NCBI RefSeq assembly: GCF_001274775.1
Contig: NZ_LGUE01000008.1
Span: 363,535-427,534 of the forward strand
Direction of reading: 5' to 3'
From: Rossellomorea marisflavi
GTDB lineage: Bacteria > Bacillota > Bacilli > Bacillales > Bacillaceae_B
Length of the DNA: 64,000 nt
Part shown: positions 25,791-35,713 of the stretch, piece after piece
Layout: every line of letters starts with the position of its first letter
How positions within the stretch are numbered: position 1 is the stretch's first letter
Notes under the pieces: model-generated
The model's input: only the letters and a program-made list of their open reading frames with translations
Databases searched by the model: none
Told to the model about the DNA's origin: nothing
Position numbers and translations under genes: made by a program

Positions 25791-26051
25791 ATGAACGACA
25801 GACGTTTATATCACGTCCAAAACTTAGCTTTAGAAATCATGGATCGAATGAACGATGAGCATGCACTGAAGGAAGGAACAAACTTAAAGGTAGTCGTCGA
25901 TCTCTTATCAAGGGCAATCGGAAGTCTTGCAGACCCTTCTGGTAATTTGTCCCTGGATTACATTGAAGGAAAGGTGGCGTCTGCACATTATGAAGTCTTT
26001 CATAATGAGCAAAAGCTGTCTTGTTTGAAATCGATACCAGTATCAAGATAA
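25791..26051 (+). CDS. Small hypothetical protein
   Basis: Protein of 86 residues beginning MNDRRLYHVQNLALEIMDRM, preceded by GGAGGGGG 6 bases upstream of the ATG. It looks soluble and helical, with one cysteine near the end (KLSCLKS) and no hydrophobic segment. I recognise no family. It lies divergent from the DUF1540 gene and is followed directly by a terminator, so it is a single-gene unit. The strong ribosome site and the terminator support a real gene. Confidence 0.7.
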   Translation: MNDRRLYHVQNLALEIMDRMNDEHALKEGTNLKVVVDLLSRAIGSLADPSGNLSLDYIEGKVASAHYEVFHNEQKLSCLKSIPVSR

Positions 26052-26094
26052 AAAGCTGGTCAGCAGGATGACACGATCCCGCTGACCAGCTTTT
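26051..26094. terminator. Bidirectional terminator
   Basis: Perfect 14-base arms AAAAGCTGGTCAGC (26051-26064) and complement (26081-26094). It ends the small plus-strand gene and the minus-strand siderophore operon, 4 bases from the aspartokinase stop. Confidence 0.9.
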
Positions 26095-26097
26095 CTT

Positions 26098-27306
26098 TCA
26101 AAAAACACCGGCCGCCTCAGATGTTTGAACTTCATCCAACCCGAATGCAGAATGAAGAAGAGACGTCAGGGCAATAGCATGAGACTCTTCCACCACGGCC
26201 GTCACGTGATTAGTACAGTCTTCTATGATATGGAAAGCTTGCCCTTTCTCTTGGAGTATCTTCCTCACCGTATCCAGAGTGACATGATAGGTGTTTTCAT
26301 CCCTTACAACCACCGTCACCGTCGCTTTTCTCTCCCGTCTGACGATGGCCCCCACGCTGTCAAAGATTGGATCTGCAAGCTCTTGATCCGCCTCCGCTAC
26401 CAAAAAGGAAAGCGTATCTTCACGATCTTCCATCAAGGTATCGTACTCGATGTCCAATGAATTCAAATGTGATGAGATGATCACCTTCATTTCCATCCTA
26501 TTTGGAACCCCTGAGAGGGTATAACAGAATCTACCCTTATCAAATACAATCCCATAAACCGGATGACTGACTTCTCTCCCAGGGGCCCCATGAATCCATG
26601 TACCTCCCACCCTGCTCATACTGGATCGGACCACCAGAGGGACGTTATGGGTCATTGCATGTTCAATCGCTTTCGGATGGAGGACCCCTGCGCCCCTCCG
26701 TGCCATAAGTATCATCTCTTCATACGTCAAGGAGCTGATCCTGACGGCTTTCTTTACATAGCGGGGATCTGAGGTATAAACCCCCTCGACATCTGTATAG
26801 ATCTCACACCTTTCAGCACCGAGCCTGGTGGCAAGCGCTGCAGCAGTCGTGTCGGAGCCACCTCTCCCAAGCGTGGAGATATCACCCTTTCCCGTTATCC
26901 CCTGAAATCCTGCAACGACTACGACATTCCCCATCTTCAACTCCCTCTGTATCCTCTCGGGGTCAATCGACAGGATCGATGCCCCTCCGTGATCGGTCGT
27001 CGTGGAAATCCCCGCCTGCCAGCCGGTCAAGCCGGTGGCAGTCACCCCTTCTTCCCGGAGGGCCATACACAGTAGAGCAACCGTCACCTGTTCTCCCGTC
27101 GAAAGAAGCATATCCAGGTCCCGCTTATGATGCCTAGTGGTGATATGGTCAGCAAGCTTCATCAGTTCATCGGTTGTATCTCCCATAGCCGAAACGACGA
27201 TGACCAGGTCAAGTCCACCGGCTTTTTCAAGCGCCACCTTCCGAGCAATCCCTTTAATATTTGATACCGCTTCTACGGATGTGCCTCCGTATTTCTGTAC
27301 AATCAC
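26098..27306 (-). CDS. Aspartate kinase, last gene of the siderophore operon
   Basis: Protein of 402 residues with the aspartokinase start motif VQKYGGTSV at 3-11, a kinase domain to about 245 (GRGGSDTTAAALA near 157, EIYTDVEGVYTSDPR near 180) and two ACT regulatory domains at about 270-400. It phosphorylates aspartate, the first step to aspartate semialdehyde. The GTG at 27306 is preferred: AAGG is 9 bases upstream and the protein then begins like other LysC enzymes; the ATG at 27327 has no ribosome site. It follows the rhbF-like gene by 30 bases and shares its strand and terminator, so it likely supplies semialdehyde to the diaminobutyrate aminotransferase at the operon head rather than serving general lysine synthesis. 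Confidence 0.88.
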   Translation of the reverse strand: MIVQKYGGTSVEAVSNIKGIARKVALEKAGGLDLVIVVSAMGDTTDELMKLADHITTRHHKRDLDMLLSTGEQVTVALLCMALREEGVTATGLTGWQAGISTTTDHGGASILSIDPERIQRELKMGNVVVVAGFQGITGKGDISTLGRGGSDTTAAALATRLGAERCEIYTDVEGVYTSDPRYVKKAVRISSLTYEEMILMARRGAGVLHPKAIEHAMTHNVPLVVRSSMSRVGGTWIHGAPGREVSHPVYGIVFDKGRFCYTLSGVPNRMEMKVIISSHLNSLDIEYDTLMEDREDTLSFLVAEADQELADPIFDSVGAIVRRERKATVTVVVRDENTYHVTLDTVRKILQEKGQAFHIIEDCTNHVTAVVEESHAIALTSLLHSAFGLDEVQTSEAAGVF

Positions 27307-27336
27307 ACTCTTCACCCTTCTTTCCATTGCATCTGA

Positions 27337-29139
27337 TTACACCCGCTCAGTGAATAATGCCAGGGCATTCTTTACATATCCAAATTCAGAAGCATGCGGC
27401 CGATCATCTCCTGAAGCATATCCATAGTCAACCATTCGGTTGCGGTTCAGACAAAGCTTTGTCAACTCCGGCTTAAAGAAGTCAAACAGCTCGAAACGCT
27501 CCTTCAACGAAGGGAATCGGCGTTGATAATGAGTGATGGCTTCTGCAAGAAAGGCCCAGAAGGTTTCTTCCTCCATCAAGTTGTGATTGACGAAGATATT
27601 ACTCATGTAGCGCAGATGACAAATGAATAATCCCGTGAAGATGAATTGTGTCAATCCTTCTGGCGGCTCGCTCCTCAATACACGCTTAAGTTCCTCCGTT
27701 AATCCATCCAGTTCAGGGAACGGCTGATCTGTCATATTGACATCATCCACGAAATCTTTGATGGCCAGTCTATAAGGGACGGAATCCTTCAGGACCAGGA
27801 TCGTATTCTGTCCATGAGGAGAAAAGACCGTACCATATTGATACAAGTAATGCAGAAGGGGGTCCATGACGACCCGGTAAAATGTCTTCAACCATTTCTC
27901 CGTACTTAAACCAGAATCCTCGATCAAACTTTTCACGTAAGGTTTTCCATTCCGGTCTTCGTAGTGAAGAGCTGCCAACGTGATGGCTTGTTCGCCTTCA
28001 TCCAAGTATGTATAGATGCTCTCCCTCCAAATGGTCCCAAGCATTTCGAGATAGTGATACGGAACTTTTTCGACATGTACATAATCGGGATGATCGACGT
28101 TCATACTGGCATTTTCACCAGGAAGGATGACCCTGCACTCATCCCTGAGGAAAGGATCCTGATCAGCGATCCCTTTGATCCATTCCGTCACTTGGGGAGC
28201 GACCAAGGTCCGTTCAGACGGTAAGCCCCTGTACACAAGGGTATTTAATATGCTCATCGGTAATTTGACATGGTGTTTGTCCCTATTGGTCACGTTTACG
28301 AATGTCCTCACCGACTGCTGCGGGAGATAATCGTCAGCCCCTTTGCCAAGTGGGATGATTTCTTTGAAGGCAAGTGCTTGCGGGAATTGCTGGACCAGCA
28401 CTTCCTTCCACTGCCACTCGTGTACAGGCATATAGTAGTAGTCGTCTGGCTGCCCTCCGGCTGCTTTCACTTTTTCATCAAACCGTTCCCGTTCTTCCTT
28501 GGATAGCTCGTCAGAAATCAGCTTATCGTAGCTCACCCCTTGGACAGCTTGGAATGACGCCATCTCCTTCTTAACGGCAATCCAGGATAATCGGATCTCC
28601 TTCTTCTGTTCGGGTGCATATTTCACATAATCATCGTACCCAAAGCCGATCCTGCCTTTGTTATACGTGATCCAAGGGTGCCCTGTCATGAAGCCTTCCA
28701 GGAGGGCGTAATCCTCATGAATGAGTTCATCCGACGATACCTCCTGACGTTCAAGGATGTGGGCATCGGCAATAAGGGTTGCATTCAGCTCCTTGATCAG
28801 ATGGCCGACGGTTTCAGGTGACATGGGGATGAGCCCTTGAAGATCGATGAGCAGCCCGACTGCGTACGTGGCTCCTCTCACCTCTCCTGATTCTAAGACT
28901 TCGATTGTCTCCTCTTTAACATCATAGCTATCAAACAATCGTTTCTCCGCTTGATAACGGTAGGTTTTCGTTTCAGAAACTTTCAGCTCACACTGAATCA
29001 AGGAGCCGTCCGTCTTAATGTCAGGGTGGATCATATCCTCATACATATATTCTGAAAGCATCTTGGCAACCAGCTTCCGATTGACCCGTTCCCAATTTCC
29101 CCTTGTTAAAGCGGATGGTGATTTCATATGATTGTCCAT
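27337..29139 (-). CDS. IucA/IucC-family NIS siderophore synthetase (RhbF-like)
   Basis: Protein of 600 residues of the NRPS-independent siderophore synthetase family. Visible motifs: the ATP-binding HP region GHPWITYNKGRIGFGYDDYVKYAPE (read in pieces, about 155-180), VHEWQWK near 235, K-x-S/T-type LPMSILNT near 290, and the catalytic core HGQNTIL near 435 (consensus H-x-Q-N). It joins an N-acetyl-N-hydroxy-diaminopropane arm to citrate or to the half-made product, using ATP. It overlaps the monooxygenase gene by 16 bases; the ATG follows GGAAGG at 7 bases. Assigning it as the second condensation enzyme (RhbF) is from operon order and resemblance. Confidence 0.9.
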   Translation of the reverse strand: MDNHMKSPSALTRGNWERVNRKLVAKMLSEYMYEDMIHPDIKTDGSLIQCELKVSETKTYRYQAEKRLFDSYDVKEETIEVLESGEVRGATYAVGLLIDLQGLIPMSPETVGHLIKELNATLIADAHILERQEVSSDELIHEDYALLEGFMTGHPWITYNKGRIGFGYDDYVKYAPEQKKEIRLSWIAVKKEMASFQAVQGVSYDKLISDELSKEERERFDEKVKAAGGQPDDYYYMPVHEWQWKEVLVQQFPQALAFKEIIPLGKGADDYLPQQSVRTFVNVTNRDKHHVKLPMSILNTLVYRGLPSERTLVAPQVTEWIKGIADQDPFLRDECRVILPGENASMNVDHPDYVHVEKVPYHYLEMLGTIWRESIYTYLDEGEQAITLAALHYEDRNGKPYVKSLIEDSGLSTEKWLKTFYRVVMDPLLHYLYQYGTVFSPHGQNTILVLKDSVPYRLAIKDFVDDVNMTDQPFPELDGLTEELKRVLRSEPPEGLTQFIFTGLFICHLRYMSNIFVNHNLMEEETFWAFLAEAITHYQRRFPSLKERFELFDFFKPELTKLCLNRNRMVDYGYASGDDRPHASEFGYVKNALALFTERV

Positions 29140-30506
29140 TTCTGATCCTTCCTTTCAAATGAGTTGATCGTTTTCTGAGAGCCATCTTCCTGTCCTGATG
29201 GATCCCCTATGCCGAACGACTGGAACACATTTTTCTGACGGATCGGATAAACCTCCCGACCGACGATCTGATTAATGATGATGGCATTCCGGTGGGCTCC
29301 AAGGCCAAGGTCCGGCGCCCCCACACCATGGGTATGCAACTCACCGTTTTGTACGAAAATGTCGGTAGCCTCACCCGAAGCGGAGCGTAACCGATAGTCT
29401 TCCGTAATTCCGAATCTCCCATGGCTATCTCGCCATATGCCCTGATCCATTGCAGATAGGAAGGATGGTTCCGCCTGTTTGTAACCTGTACCAAGGATGA
29501 TGACATCGCTCTCCATGGAGAATGCCTCCTTTTTCACATGATGAAAGCCTTCCAGAACGTACCGACTACCGGCCTGCCCTATTCCCGTGATTTCTGTCAT
29601 CGCTTGAAGATGGATGGGGGGCCTTACCCCTCCAATAGATCGTTCATAGAGCAGATCATAAATATCAGCGATTGTCCCTGCACTGATTCCTTTGTATAGT
29701 AAGCCCTGACCTTTCAAGAGTTCGTCCTTTCTCTCCTGGGGCAGGTGATAAAAGAAATTCGTAAAGTCCGGTGAGAAATGCTCCAGTCCGAGCTTGGAAT
29801 ACTCCATCGGAAAGAATCCGTCCGACCTTGTAAACCAATTCAGCGAGAATCCTTCCTCTTCTTGGATCCGGACCGCATCAAGAAAAACCTCGGCTGCACT
29901 CTGCCCGGATCCGATTACCGTCACGGAACGTTTCCCCTTCAAGCGGCATTTGGAAAAGACATATTCAGATGAGTGGAAGATCCGGTCATTAAGCATTTCC
30001 TTGCAAGGATCTGGTATAGACGGAACGGATCCAATCCCCATGACCACATGGCGAGTCATAAAATGTTTCTCTTGTCCGGACCCGTGGTCCCACGCAGACA
30101 CTTTGTACCCCTTCTCCCCGTCAGGTAGATCAACCGGGATGACCCCTTCCACTTCCATGGAGAATCGACAGGAAGGTAATCGTTCTGCTACCCAGCGGCA
30201 ATAGTGATTATATTCTTTACGGGGGATATGGAACTTTTCAAGAAAGTAATAATGATAGAGACGCCCATGTTCTTGTAGGTAGTTAAGGAAACTGTGCCGG
30301 TTGGTTACATCGACCATACTGACAAGGTCAGCAAGAAAAGGAACCTGGAGGGTCGTCCCGTCAATCAACATCCCAGGATGCCAATCAAATGACCCCTTTC
30401 GTTCAAGAAAAACAGCTTCCACCTCTTCTTTTCCATCCAAAAGGGCCGCAAGTCCGAGATTGAATGGACCAATTCCGATTCCGACTACATCCAAAATCCC
30501 CCTCAT
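29124..30506 (-). CDS. L-lysine/ornithine-type N-monooxygenase (RhbE/IucD family)
   Basis: Flavoprotein of 460 residues. FAD-binding GIGIGPFNLGLAALL starts at about 9, NADPH-binding GSGQSAAEVFLDA is near 205, and the ILGTGY (ATGY-type) motif near 355. It hydroxylates the amine of 1,3-diaminopropane to give the hydroxamate nitrogen. The start at 30506 shares bases with the stop of the acetyltransferase gene (TGATG) and lies 9 bases after AAAGGAG; a longer frame to 30515 places its ATG directly on the ribosome site. Neighbours fix the substrate as diaminopropane rather than lysine or ornithine, by inference. Confidence 0.9.
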   Translation of the reverse strand: MRGILDVVGIGIGPFNLGLAALLDGKEEVEAVFLERKGSFDWHPGMLIDGTTLQVPFLADLVSMVDVTNRHSFLNYLQEHGRLYHYYFLEKFHIPRKEYNHYCRWVAERLPSCRFSMEVEGVIPVDLPDGEKGYKVSAWDHGSGQEKHFMTRHVVMGIGSVPSIPDPCKEMLNDRIFHSSEYVFSKCRLKGKRSVTVIGSGQSAAEVFLDAVRIQEEEGFSLNWFTRSDGFFPMEYSKLGLEHFSPDFTNFFYHLPQERKDELLKGQGLLYKGISAGTIADIYDLLYERSIGGVRPPIHLQAMTEITGIGQAGSRYVLEGFHHVKKEAFSMESDVIILGTGYKQAEPSFLSAMDQGIWRDSHGRFGITEDYRLRSASGEATDIFVQNGELHTHGVGAPDLGLGAHRNAIIINQIVGREVYPIRQKNVFQSFGIGDPSGQEDGSQKTINSFERKDQKWTII

Positions 30507-31057
30507 CAAGACCATCTCCTTTCAAACTCTCTGCGATCACATGACATGAGCAGTCCGGTTTTGGCAGGTAGTTGCACCGGCTTAAGAGGGATGAACCCAC
30601 ATGTTTTGAACACGTGGATCATCTTCTCATTCCGGATATCCGGCTCTGCCATCACTTTTACCGTCTTTGATTCTTCAAAAAGGAAGCGGACCATCTCCTT
30701 TAGCAAGGGAAGTGCAAGTCCTTTCCCCAAGAAACGCTTGTCCCCGATCAAGAGGTGGACCCCCTGGTCATAAGGGTGGTTCGGATACGTTCCTTGCAAT
30801 ACGTCACCTTCGACCCAATAGGCCTCCCAGTAGCTCATGGGAATACCGTCGATCATACCAAGATATAGGGACTGGTGCCCATCGGACAGAGCCTTCTCAA
30901 AATGCGTCCGAAACTCAGGGAAAGGGAGGTTCAGATGCCAGAAAGGATGGACGTGATCTTCATTCATCCACGTATGGACCAAACCGATATCATCAAGTCC
31001 TGCTTTTCTGAACGATATAGTTTTGTGCAGTTTCGGTTCATATACGTCATACACCAT
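30506..31057 (-). CDS. GNAT acetyltransferase of the siderophore pathway (RhbD/IucB-like)
   Basis: Protein of 183 residues of the IucB/RhbD acetyltransferase group. Features: HTWMNEDHVHPFWHLN near 28-43, the YWEAYW segment, the acetyl-CoA loop LIGDKRFLGKGLALPLLKEM near 105-125, and the end AEPDIRNEKMIHVFKTCGF. It acetylates N-hydroxy-1,3-diaminopropane, completing the hydroxamate. ATG at 31057 is preceded by GGAGGT at 6 bases and overlaps the end of the upstream synthetase gene by 11 bases, a sign of tight coupling. Confidence 0.9.
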   Translation of the reverse strand: MVYDVYEPKLHKTISFRKAGLDDIGLVHTWMNEDHVHPFWHLNLPFPEFRTHFEKALSDGHQSLYLGMIDGIPMSYWEAYWVEGDVLQGTYPNHPYDQGVHLLIGDKRFLGKGLALPLLKEMVRFLFEESKTVKVMAEPDIRNEKMIHVFKTCGFIPLKPVQLPAKTGLLMSCDRREFERRWS

Positions 31058-32819
31058 GCCGGACCTCCACTTCATGGGCAATGGGATTGCGCACCATGGT
31101 ATAGACCGACTGAGATTCCATCGGACCGATTAGTTCGTCCATGTCATAGAACCGGGTAAGGAGATTGGCCTTACAAGGCAGGACCGGCTGATAGAGGAGA
31201 CTTTCCACCAAGACCCCCGACATGCTTCCTTCGTGTTTTTTCAAGGCTGTTCTCAGAATCCTGATCAAGTTCTCTTCTTCAATCAACCCGCTTACCCCGA
31301 AACCATTGATGAGACCAAAGAGGTGATTGAAGAAGAAGTAATATCTGAATCTTTCTTCCGCCACATGATCGTCGCAGGTCGTATCGCTGATGGCACTGAT
31401 TCCGGGGTGAAGAATAGCAAGCTTCCCTGCTTTCGAACGGCTGTAGTAATAACCCTGATTATCACGATAGTGGAAACGATGCGGATATCCTTCATGCAGG
31501 GTGACAAGGGAATTTTGCTGGTGTGCTTCCAAGGCGATTCCATAATGAGCGAACAACCACATCATCGGTTCCATCGAGATAGACAAATAGCGAGAAAACC
31601 AATCCGCGCTCACTTCTTCCACTGTCCTTCCCTCCCTGACGGCGATCTCCTCAATGATGGAGTGGATACGTGGCTTCCCTCCGTAAGGATGATCATGGCA
31701 TAGACCGGCAATCAAGCTGGTACTCCCCCTTGCCTCCATGAAGGGATTATCTCTGATCACGACTTCAAAACCGGAAATGTCTTCACTGGATTCAAGATTG
31801 ATGTAGGCGGGATCCTCGATGATGTTGAAGTCTGGAAAGTGCCTTTTCAGTGCTTTTCCGAGGTCTGTCTGAAGGAGCTTTGACACCTCCACCCCCCTGG
31901 CCAACTCCTTTGCCTGATTGATCCGTAAAGAATTGGTGATCTTCACAGGTACCGAGAACTTGAACATATAGGGCGACTGCTTGGCGTACACGCTCCTGAA
32001 GGAAGAGGTAGCTGTATAGACACGCCCAAGTGGACCGATGTATTCCAGATTCCCCCCCATGATCCGTTCCTGTACCTCGGGCCTAGACAACAGCTCCTTT
32101 GTTTGTAGGGGATGAACAGGAATCAGTACCTTTCCTTTTTCTTTGACAAGGTGATCGATCCATTCTTCATCCACACCGCCGTCCTTCAGCTCATTGATGA
32201 TGATGGAAACCGCCGTTTCAGGGCGGCTTGAATCATGGACAACCAGATCTTCATCGGCTGCAAAGTAATGGAGTTGGAACTCTCCCTTCCTTTCAGGTGA
32301 GTACAATCTGTCTTCTTCCTCTGTCAACCCCTGCTTACTCTTGGGCGTTGGGTGAAGTAGGTGACCGAATAATAAGGATTGTTCCGCCTCTATGAAGTCC
32401 ACATCAGAACGGGAGAGGGATTCACCATCTTCAAGTCGTCCCTCCACGTAGTTACGGATGCTCCTGCAGCTGAGGATGACGCGATAGATCAATTCATCCT
32501 CTGCCTCTTTGCATTGCTGGTCAAGGAGGAATTCTTTTACAATCAAAGTAACTAGAGTGACATAATCCAGGGGCTGTAGATCGCCTTCTCCTTGAACCCT
32601 GTAGTAGATCGGAAAGGAGAAGAGATGTCGATCCGTCAATGACCAGTACTCAAGAGGCAATACCAGGTCGATTTTCTGGATGGAGAGTTTCGAGATGAAA
32701 ACGTGTTGGGAAAAGGAGTCGAACGCATCGGTACATTCGTAATTCCCTGTCTCCCTTAAATAACAATTAAGGAAACTTTGCATTGTGGCATTTTCGGCTA
32801 TACGTTTCGAATCATACAA
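31047..32819 (-). CDS. IucA/IucC-family NIS siderophore synthetase (RhbC-like)
   Basis: Protein of 590 residues, second member of the synthetase family here. It has the HP-x-x-K-type segment HPTPKSKQGLTEEE near 155, IPVHPLQTKE near 240, TSSFRSVY near 275, KFSVPVKITNSLRINQ near 295, and the core EAHQQNSLV near 480 (H-x-Q-N). A TTG start at 32819 is chosen because GGAGGT is exactly 7 bases upstream; the ATG at 32834 has no such site. It overlaps the decarboxylase gene by 8 bases. It probably makes the first amide between citrate and the hydroxamate amine. Confidence 0.88.
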   Translation of the reverse strand: MYDSKRIAENATMQSFLNCYLRETGNYECTDAFDSFSQHVFISKLSIQKIDLVLPLEYWSLTDRHLFSFPIYYRVQGEGDLQPLDYVTLVTLIVKEFLLDQQCKEAEDELIYRVILSCRSIRNYVEGRLEDGESLSRSDVDFIEAEQSLLFGHLLHPTPKSKQGLTEEEDRLYSPERKGEFQLHYFAADEDLVVHDSSRPETAVSIIINELKDGGVDEEWIDHLVKEKGKVLIPVHPLQTKELLSRPEVQERIMGGNLEYIGPLGRVYTATSSFRSVYAKQSPYMFKFSVPVKITNSLRINQAKELARGVEVSKLLQTDLGKALKRHFPDFNIIEDPAYINLESSEDISGFEVVIRDNPFMEARGSTSLIAGLCHDHPYGGKPRIHSIIEEIAVREGRTVEEVSADWFSRYLSISMEPMMWLFAHYGIALEAHQQNSLVTLHEGYPHRFHYRDNQGYYYSRSKAGKLAILHPGISAISDTTCDDHVAEERFRYYFFFNHLFGLINGFGVSGLIEEENLIRILRTALKKHEGSMSGVLVESLLYQPVLPCKANLLTRFYDMDELIGPMESQSVYTMVRNPIAHEVEVRHGV

Positions 32820-34314
32820 GGGCTTTACCTCCATTCGTGAATTGTCGTGCCTTCCGTTCGATATCTGACAACAGTTGGTGGATATCGTCTTTGGACGTTC
32901 TCGGATTCAATAGCGTCAGTTTCAAGCAGGTTACCCCTTCAACCGATGTTTTTGCTATTACGCCACCACCGTCTTGGTATAGCTGTTGCTGGATTGACCT
33001 GTTCAGACCATTCACCTCTTCTTCCTTCAAAGAAAGGGGACGTATCCGGAACACCACCGTATTGATTTCGGGATGTTGTGTTTTCAGTTCGAAATGATCC
33101 ATGGTCCTTATCAGTTCTGCTGTGTAGCCGGCAAGTTCCAACGTATGATCAATCATCTCGCCAAACCGCCTCAGCCCAATTACCTTCAAGGACAAATAAA
33201 TCTTCAATGCATCAAATCGCCGCGTCGTCTGTACGGATTTATTCACCAGATTTTCAATTCCTTCATGCTCATCTTCCATCGGATTAAGATAGGCGGCGTG
33301 ATGGGCGATGAACCGAAATGACTCACGGGCCTTTACCATGAACGCACCACAGCTGATGGGCTGATACCATAGCTTGTGAAAATCAATGGTGATGGAGTCA
33401 GCGTAATACAGCCCGTCCAACTTGGTGCGATGCTTATCACTTAACAGAAGCGCTCCTCCGAATGCCGCATCGGCATGAAGCCATAGTCCATGCTCTTTTG
33501 CAATCGTTGCAGAAGCTTGAAGGGCATCGATGCTACCGAAGTCCGTTGTTCCACATGTGGCCACAAGGGCGAAGGGGAGTAGTCCCTCTCCCTTCAACTC
33601 ATTAAGAATTCGCTTTAGATCGGGCATGCTCATCCGCCGTTCTCGATCACTGGGCACAGTGACCACTGCTTTTTCCCCAAGACCGAGCTGTGAAGCTGAT
33701 TTTTTCACAGTGAAATGGGCTTCCTCCGAACACAGGATCCGGAGCCGATGTGCCCCTTCAGGCAGCCCGTCTTCCTTCACATCATGCTTCCACATCTTGA
33801 AGCAATAGGAATCCCTCGCCAACAGCAGCCCCATGTAATTAGATTGGGTCCCTCCGCTGGTGAACACTCCATCAGAACTCTCAGGGTATCCTATCAATCT
33901 CTTCAACCAATCCACCATGCCTTCTTCCAGGTAGGTCGCAGAAGGGCTTTGATCCCACGAATCCATGGATTGATTCAAAACAGCAATGATATTCTCTGCC
34001 ATGATTCCCGGTAAGAGTGGAGGACAGTGGAGGTGGGCCATGCTCCTTTCATGAGAGACATGAAGACTGCTCTGAACGACCGGACCCTCGATTTCGCTCA
34101 AAACATCTTCGAATGCCTGACCATCCTGGGTGAACGACAAGACACCTTCAACCTGTTTTTGAAGAGCGTCAGGTGTTCCTCCTCGAAACGGACGGTCAAT
34201 CTTTTTATATAGCGCTGTGATCCCCTCTGTAAGAAGCGTCATTCCAGCTTTATATGCGTGCAACCCTTTTTCCCCTTGATGAAGGAAGTAAGAATCGAAA
34301 TTCGGTCTATTCAT
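32812..34314 (-). CDS. L-2,4-diaminobutyrate decarboxylase (RhbB-like)
   Basis: PLP enzyme of group II decarboxylases, 500 residues. The N-terminus has the substrate-loop HFHCPP-type motif (here HLHCPPLLPG near 85), the PLP-ring stacking HFTVKKSASQLGLG near 210, HADAAFGGALL near 285, and the PLP lysine in SITIDFHKLWYQP near 320. It turns 2,4-diaminobutyrate into 1,3-diaminopropane, the siderophore backbone amine. Start at 34314 follows GAGAGG; the longer frame to 34347 overlaps the upstream gene without a ribosome site. Only 4 bases separate it from the aminotransferase gene. Confidence 0.93.
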   Translation of the reverse strand: MNRPNFDSYFLHQGEKGLHAYKAGMTLLTEGITALYKKIDRPFRGGTPDALQKQVEGVLSFTQDGQAFEDVLSEIEGPVVQSSLHVSHERSMAHLHCPPLLPGIMAENIIAVLNQSMDSWDQSPSATYLEEGMVDWLKRLIGYPESSDGVFTSGGTQSNYMGLLLARDSYCFKMWKHDVKEDGLPEGAHRLRILCSEEAHFTVKKSASQLGLGEKAVVTVPSDRERRMSMPDLKRILNELKGEGLLPFALVATCGTTDFGSIDALQASATIAKEHGLWLHADAAFGGALLLSDKHRTKLDGLYYADSITIDFHKLWYQPISCGAFMVKARESFRFIAHHAAYLNPMEDEHEGIENLVNKSVQTTRRFDALKIYLSLKVIGLRRFGEMIDHTLELAGYTAELIRTMDHFELKTQHPEINTVVFRIRPLSLKEEEVNGLNRSIQQQLYQDGGGVIAKTSVEGVTCLKLTLLNPRTSKDDIHQLLSDIERKARQFTNGGKALV

Positions 34315-34318
34315 TTCT

Positions 34319-35668
34319 CTACCTCTCAACGGATGCCAATACGGCATCGCGGAAAATGCTTATTACTTCTTGTAGCTGCTCTTGTGTGATGATCAAGGGT
34401 GGAAGGAACCGGACGACCGCTCCGTGCCTTCCTCCAACTTCAAGGATCAAGCCGCGATCGAAACATTCGCGCTGGATACGGCTTGCAAGCTCAGCATTGG
34501 CGGGATGACTGCCGGAAGATGAGGCAGGGCGATTCGGATCAATGATCTCAACCCCGACCATCAGCCCCCTTCCCCTCACCTCACCGATCTCGGGAACGTC
34601 TTTCTGAAGCTCTGAGAGTGTGGTCAAAAGGGATTCACCGAGTAGTGCTGCATGTTTCTCAAGCTGATTCTCCTTTAAGTAGCGGAGGGTTGCTATACCC
34701 GTCGCCATGGCCATCTGATTGCCCCTGAACGTGCCGATATGGGCTCCAGGTCCCCATACGTCCAAGTCTTTGTCATACACAACCACGGATAGGGGCAAGC
34801 TTCCACCGATTGCTTTTGAGAGGACGATCACATCTGGAACGATCCCAGCATGCTCGAATGAGAATACTTTTCCTGTACGGCCGATGCCGGTCTGTACTTC
34901 ATCAATGATGAGGGGGATGCCCCTTTCCCTGGTGATCCTCCTCATTTCCCTTAACCATTTGATCGGGGCAGGTATGGAACCCCCTTCTCCCTGTACGGTC
35001 TCAAGGATCATGGCAGCGGGTGGAAGGATACCGCTTTCCGGATCATCAAGAAGGTTTTCGATGTACCGTGCACTGATTTCATGGGTCGCCTCACCACCTA
35101 CTCCGAATGGGCAACGGTAGGTGTATGGATACGGAAGGAAGTGGGTATCCGGCATGAGTCCATGAACCCCTTTCTTCGGACTGAGATTCCCTGAAATCGC
35201 CATCGTTCCGTGCGTCGCACCGTGATATCCGCCTTGGAAAGTCAGGATGCTTTGCCTTCCCGTTGCCGTTTTGACAAGCTTCATTGCCGCTTCGATGGCA
35301 TCTCCACCTGTAGGACCGCAAAATTGAATCTTCGCTCTCTCCCTGAATCCTTCTGGAAGGAATGAGAATAGCTCAGTGATAAATTCTTCTTTGACCGGAG
35401 TGGTCAGGTCTAATGTATGTAAAGGCCGCTTATCGCGTATCACTCGCTCCATAGCTTCAATGATGACGGGATGATTATGTCCGAGCGCTAACGTTCCAGC
35501 TCCTGCCAAACAGTCAATATACATTTTCCCTTCCATGTCTGTCACATGGACACCCTCTGCCTCCTTGATGGCGAGGGGGATCCTGCGCGGATAGGAACGG
35601 GCATTGGATTCTCTTCTCTCCTGCTGATTGAGTAACGCTTGATTGGACAACAATTGTTGGATCGTCAT
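34319..35668 (-). CDS. Diaminobutyrate--2-oxoglutarate aminotransferase (RhbA-like)
   Basis: Class III PLP aminotransferase of 449 residues. GGYHGATHGTMAISG near 155, IDEVQTGIGRTGK near 250 and the PLP lysine in VLSKAIGGSLPLSVVV near 280 are present. It converts aspartate semialdehyde and glutamate into 2,4-diaminobutyrate, the first committed step. Of two in-frame ATG codons the second (35668) is 6 bases past AAGGGAG. It heads the operon and lies 45 bases after the Fur-controlled promoter. Confidence 0.93.
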   Translation of the reverse strand: MTIQQLLSNQALLNQQERRESNARSYPRRIPLAIKEAEGVHVTDMEGKMYIDCLAGAGTLALGHNHPVIIEAMERVIRDKRPLHTLDLTTPVKEEFITELFSFLPEGFRERAKIQFCGPTGGDAIEAAMKLVKTATGRQSILTFQGGYHGATHGTMAISGNLSPKKGVHGLMPDTHFLPYPYTYRCPFGVGGEATHEISARYIENLLDDPESGILPPAAMILETVQGEGGSIPAPIKWLREMRRITRERGIPLIIDEVQTGIGRTGKVFSFEHAGIVPDVIVLSKAIGGSLPLSVVVYDKDLDVWGPGAHIGTFRGNQMAMATGIATLRYLKENQLEKHAALLGESLLTTLSELQKDVPEIGEVRGRGLMVGVEIIDPNRPASSSGSHPANAELASRIQRECFDRGLILEVGGRHGAVVRFLPPLIITQEQLQEVISIFRDAVLASVER

Positions 35669-35713
35669 AGTCATCTCCCTTTCAATAATGGCTGAGTAAC
35701 TGCTTACAACGTC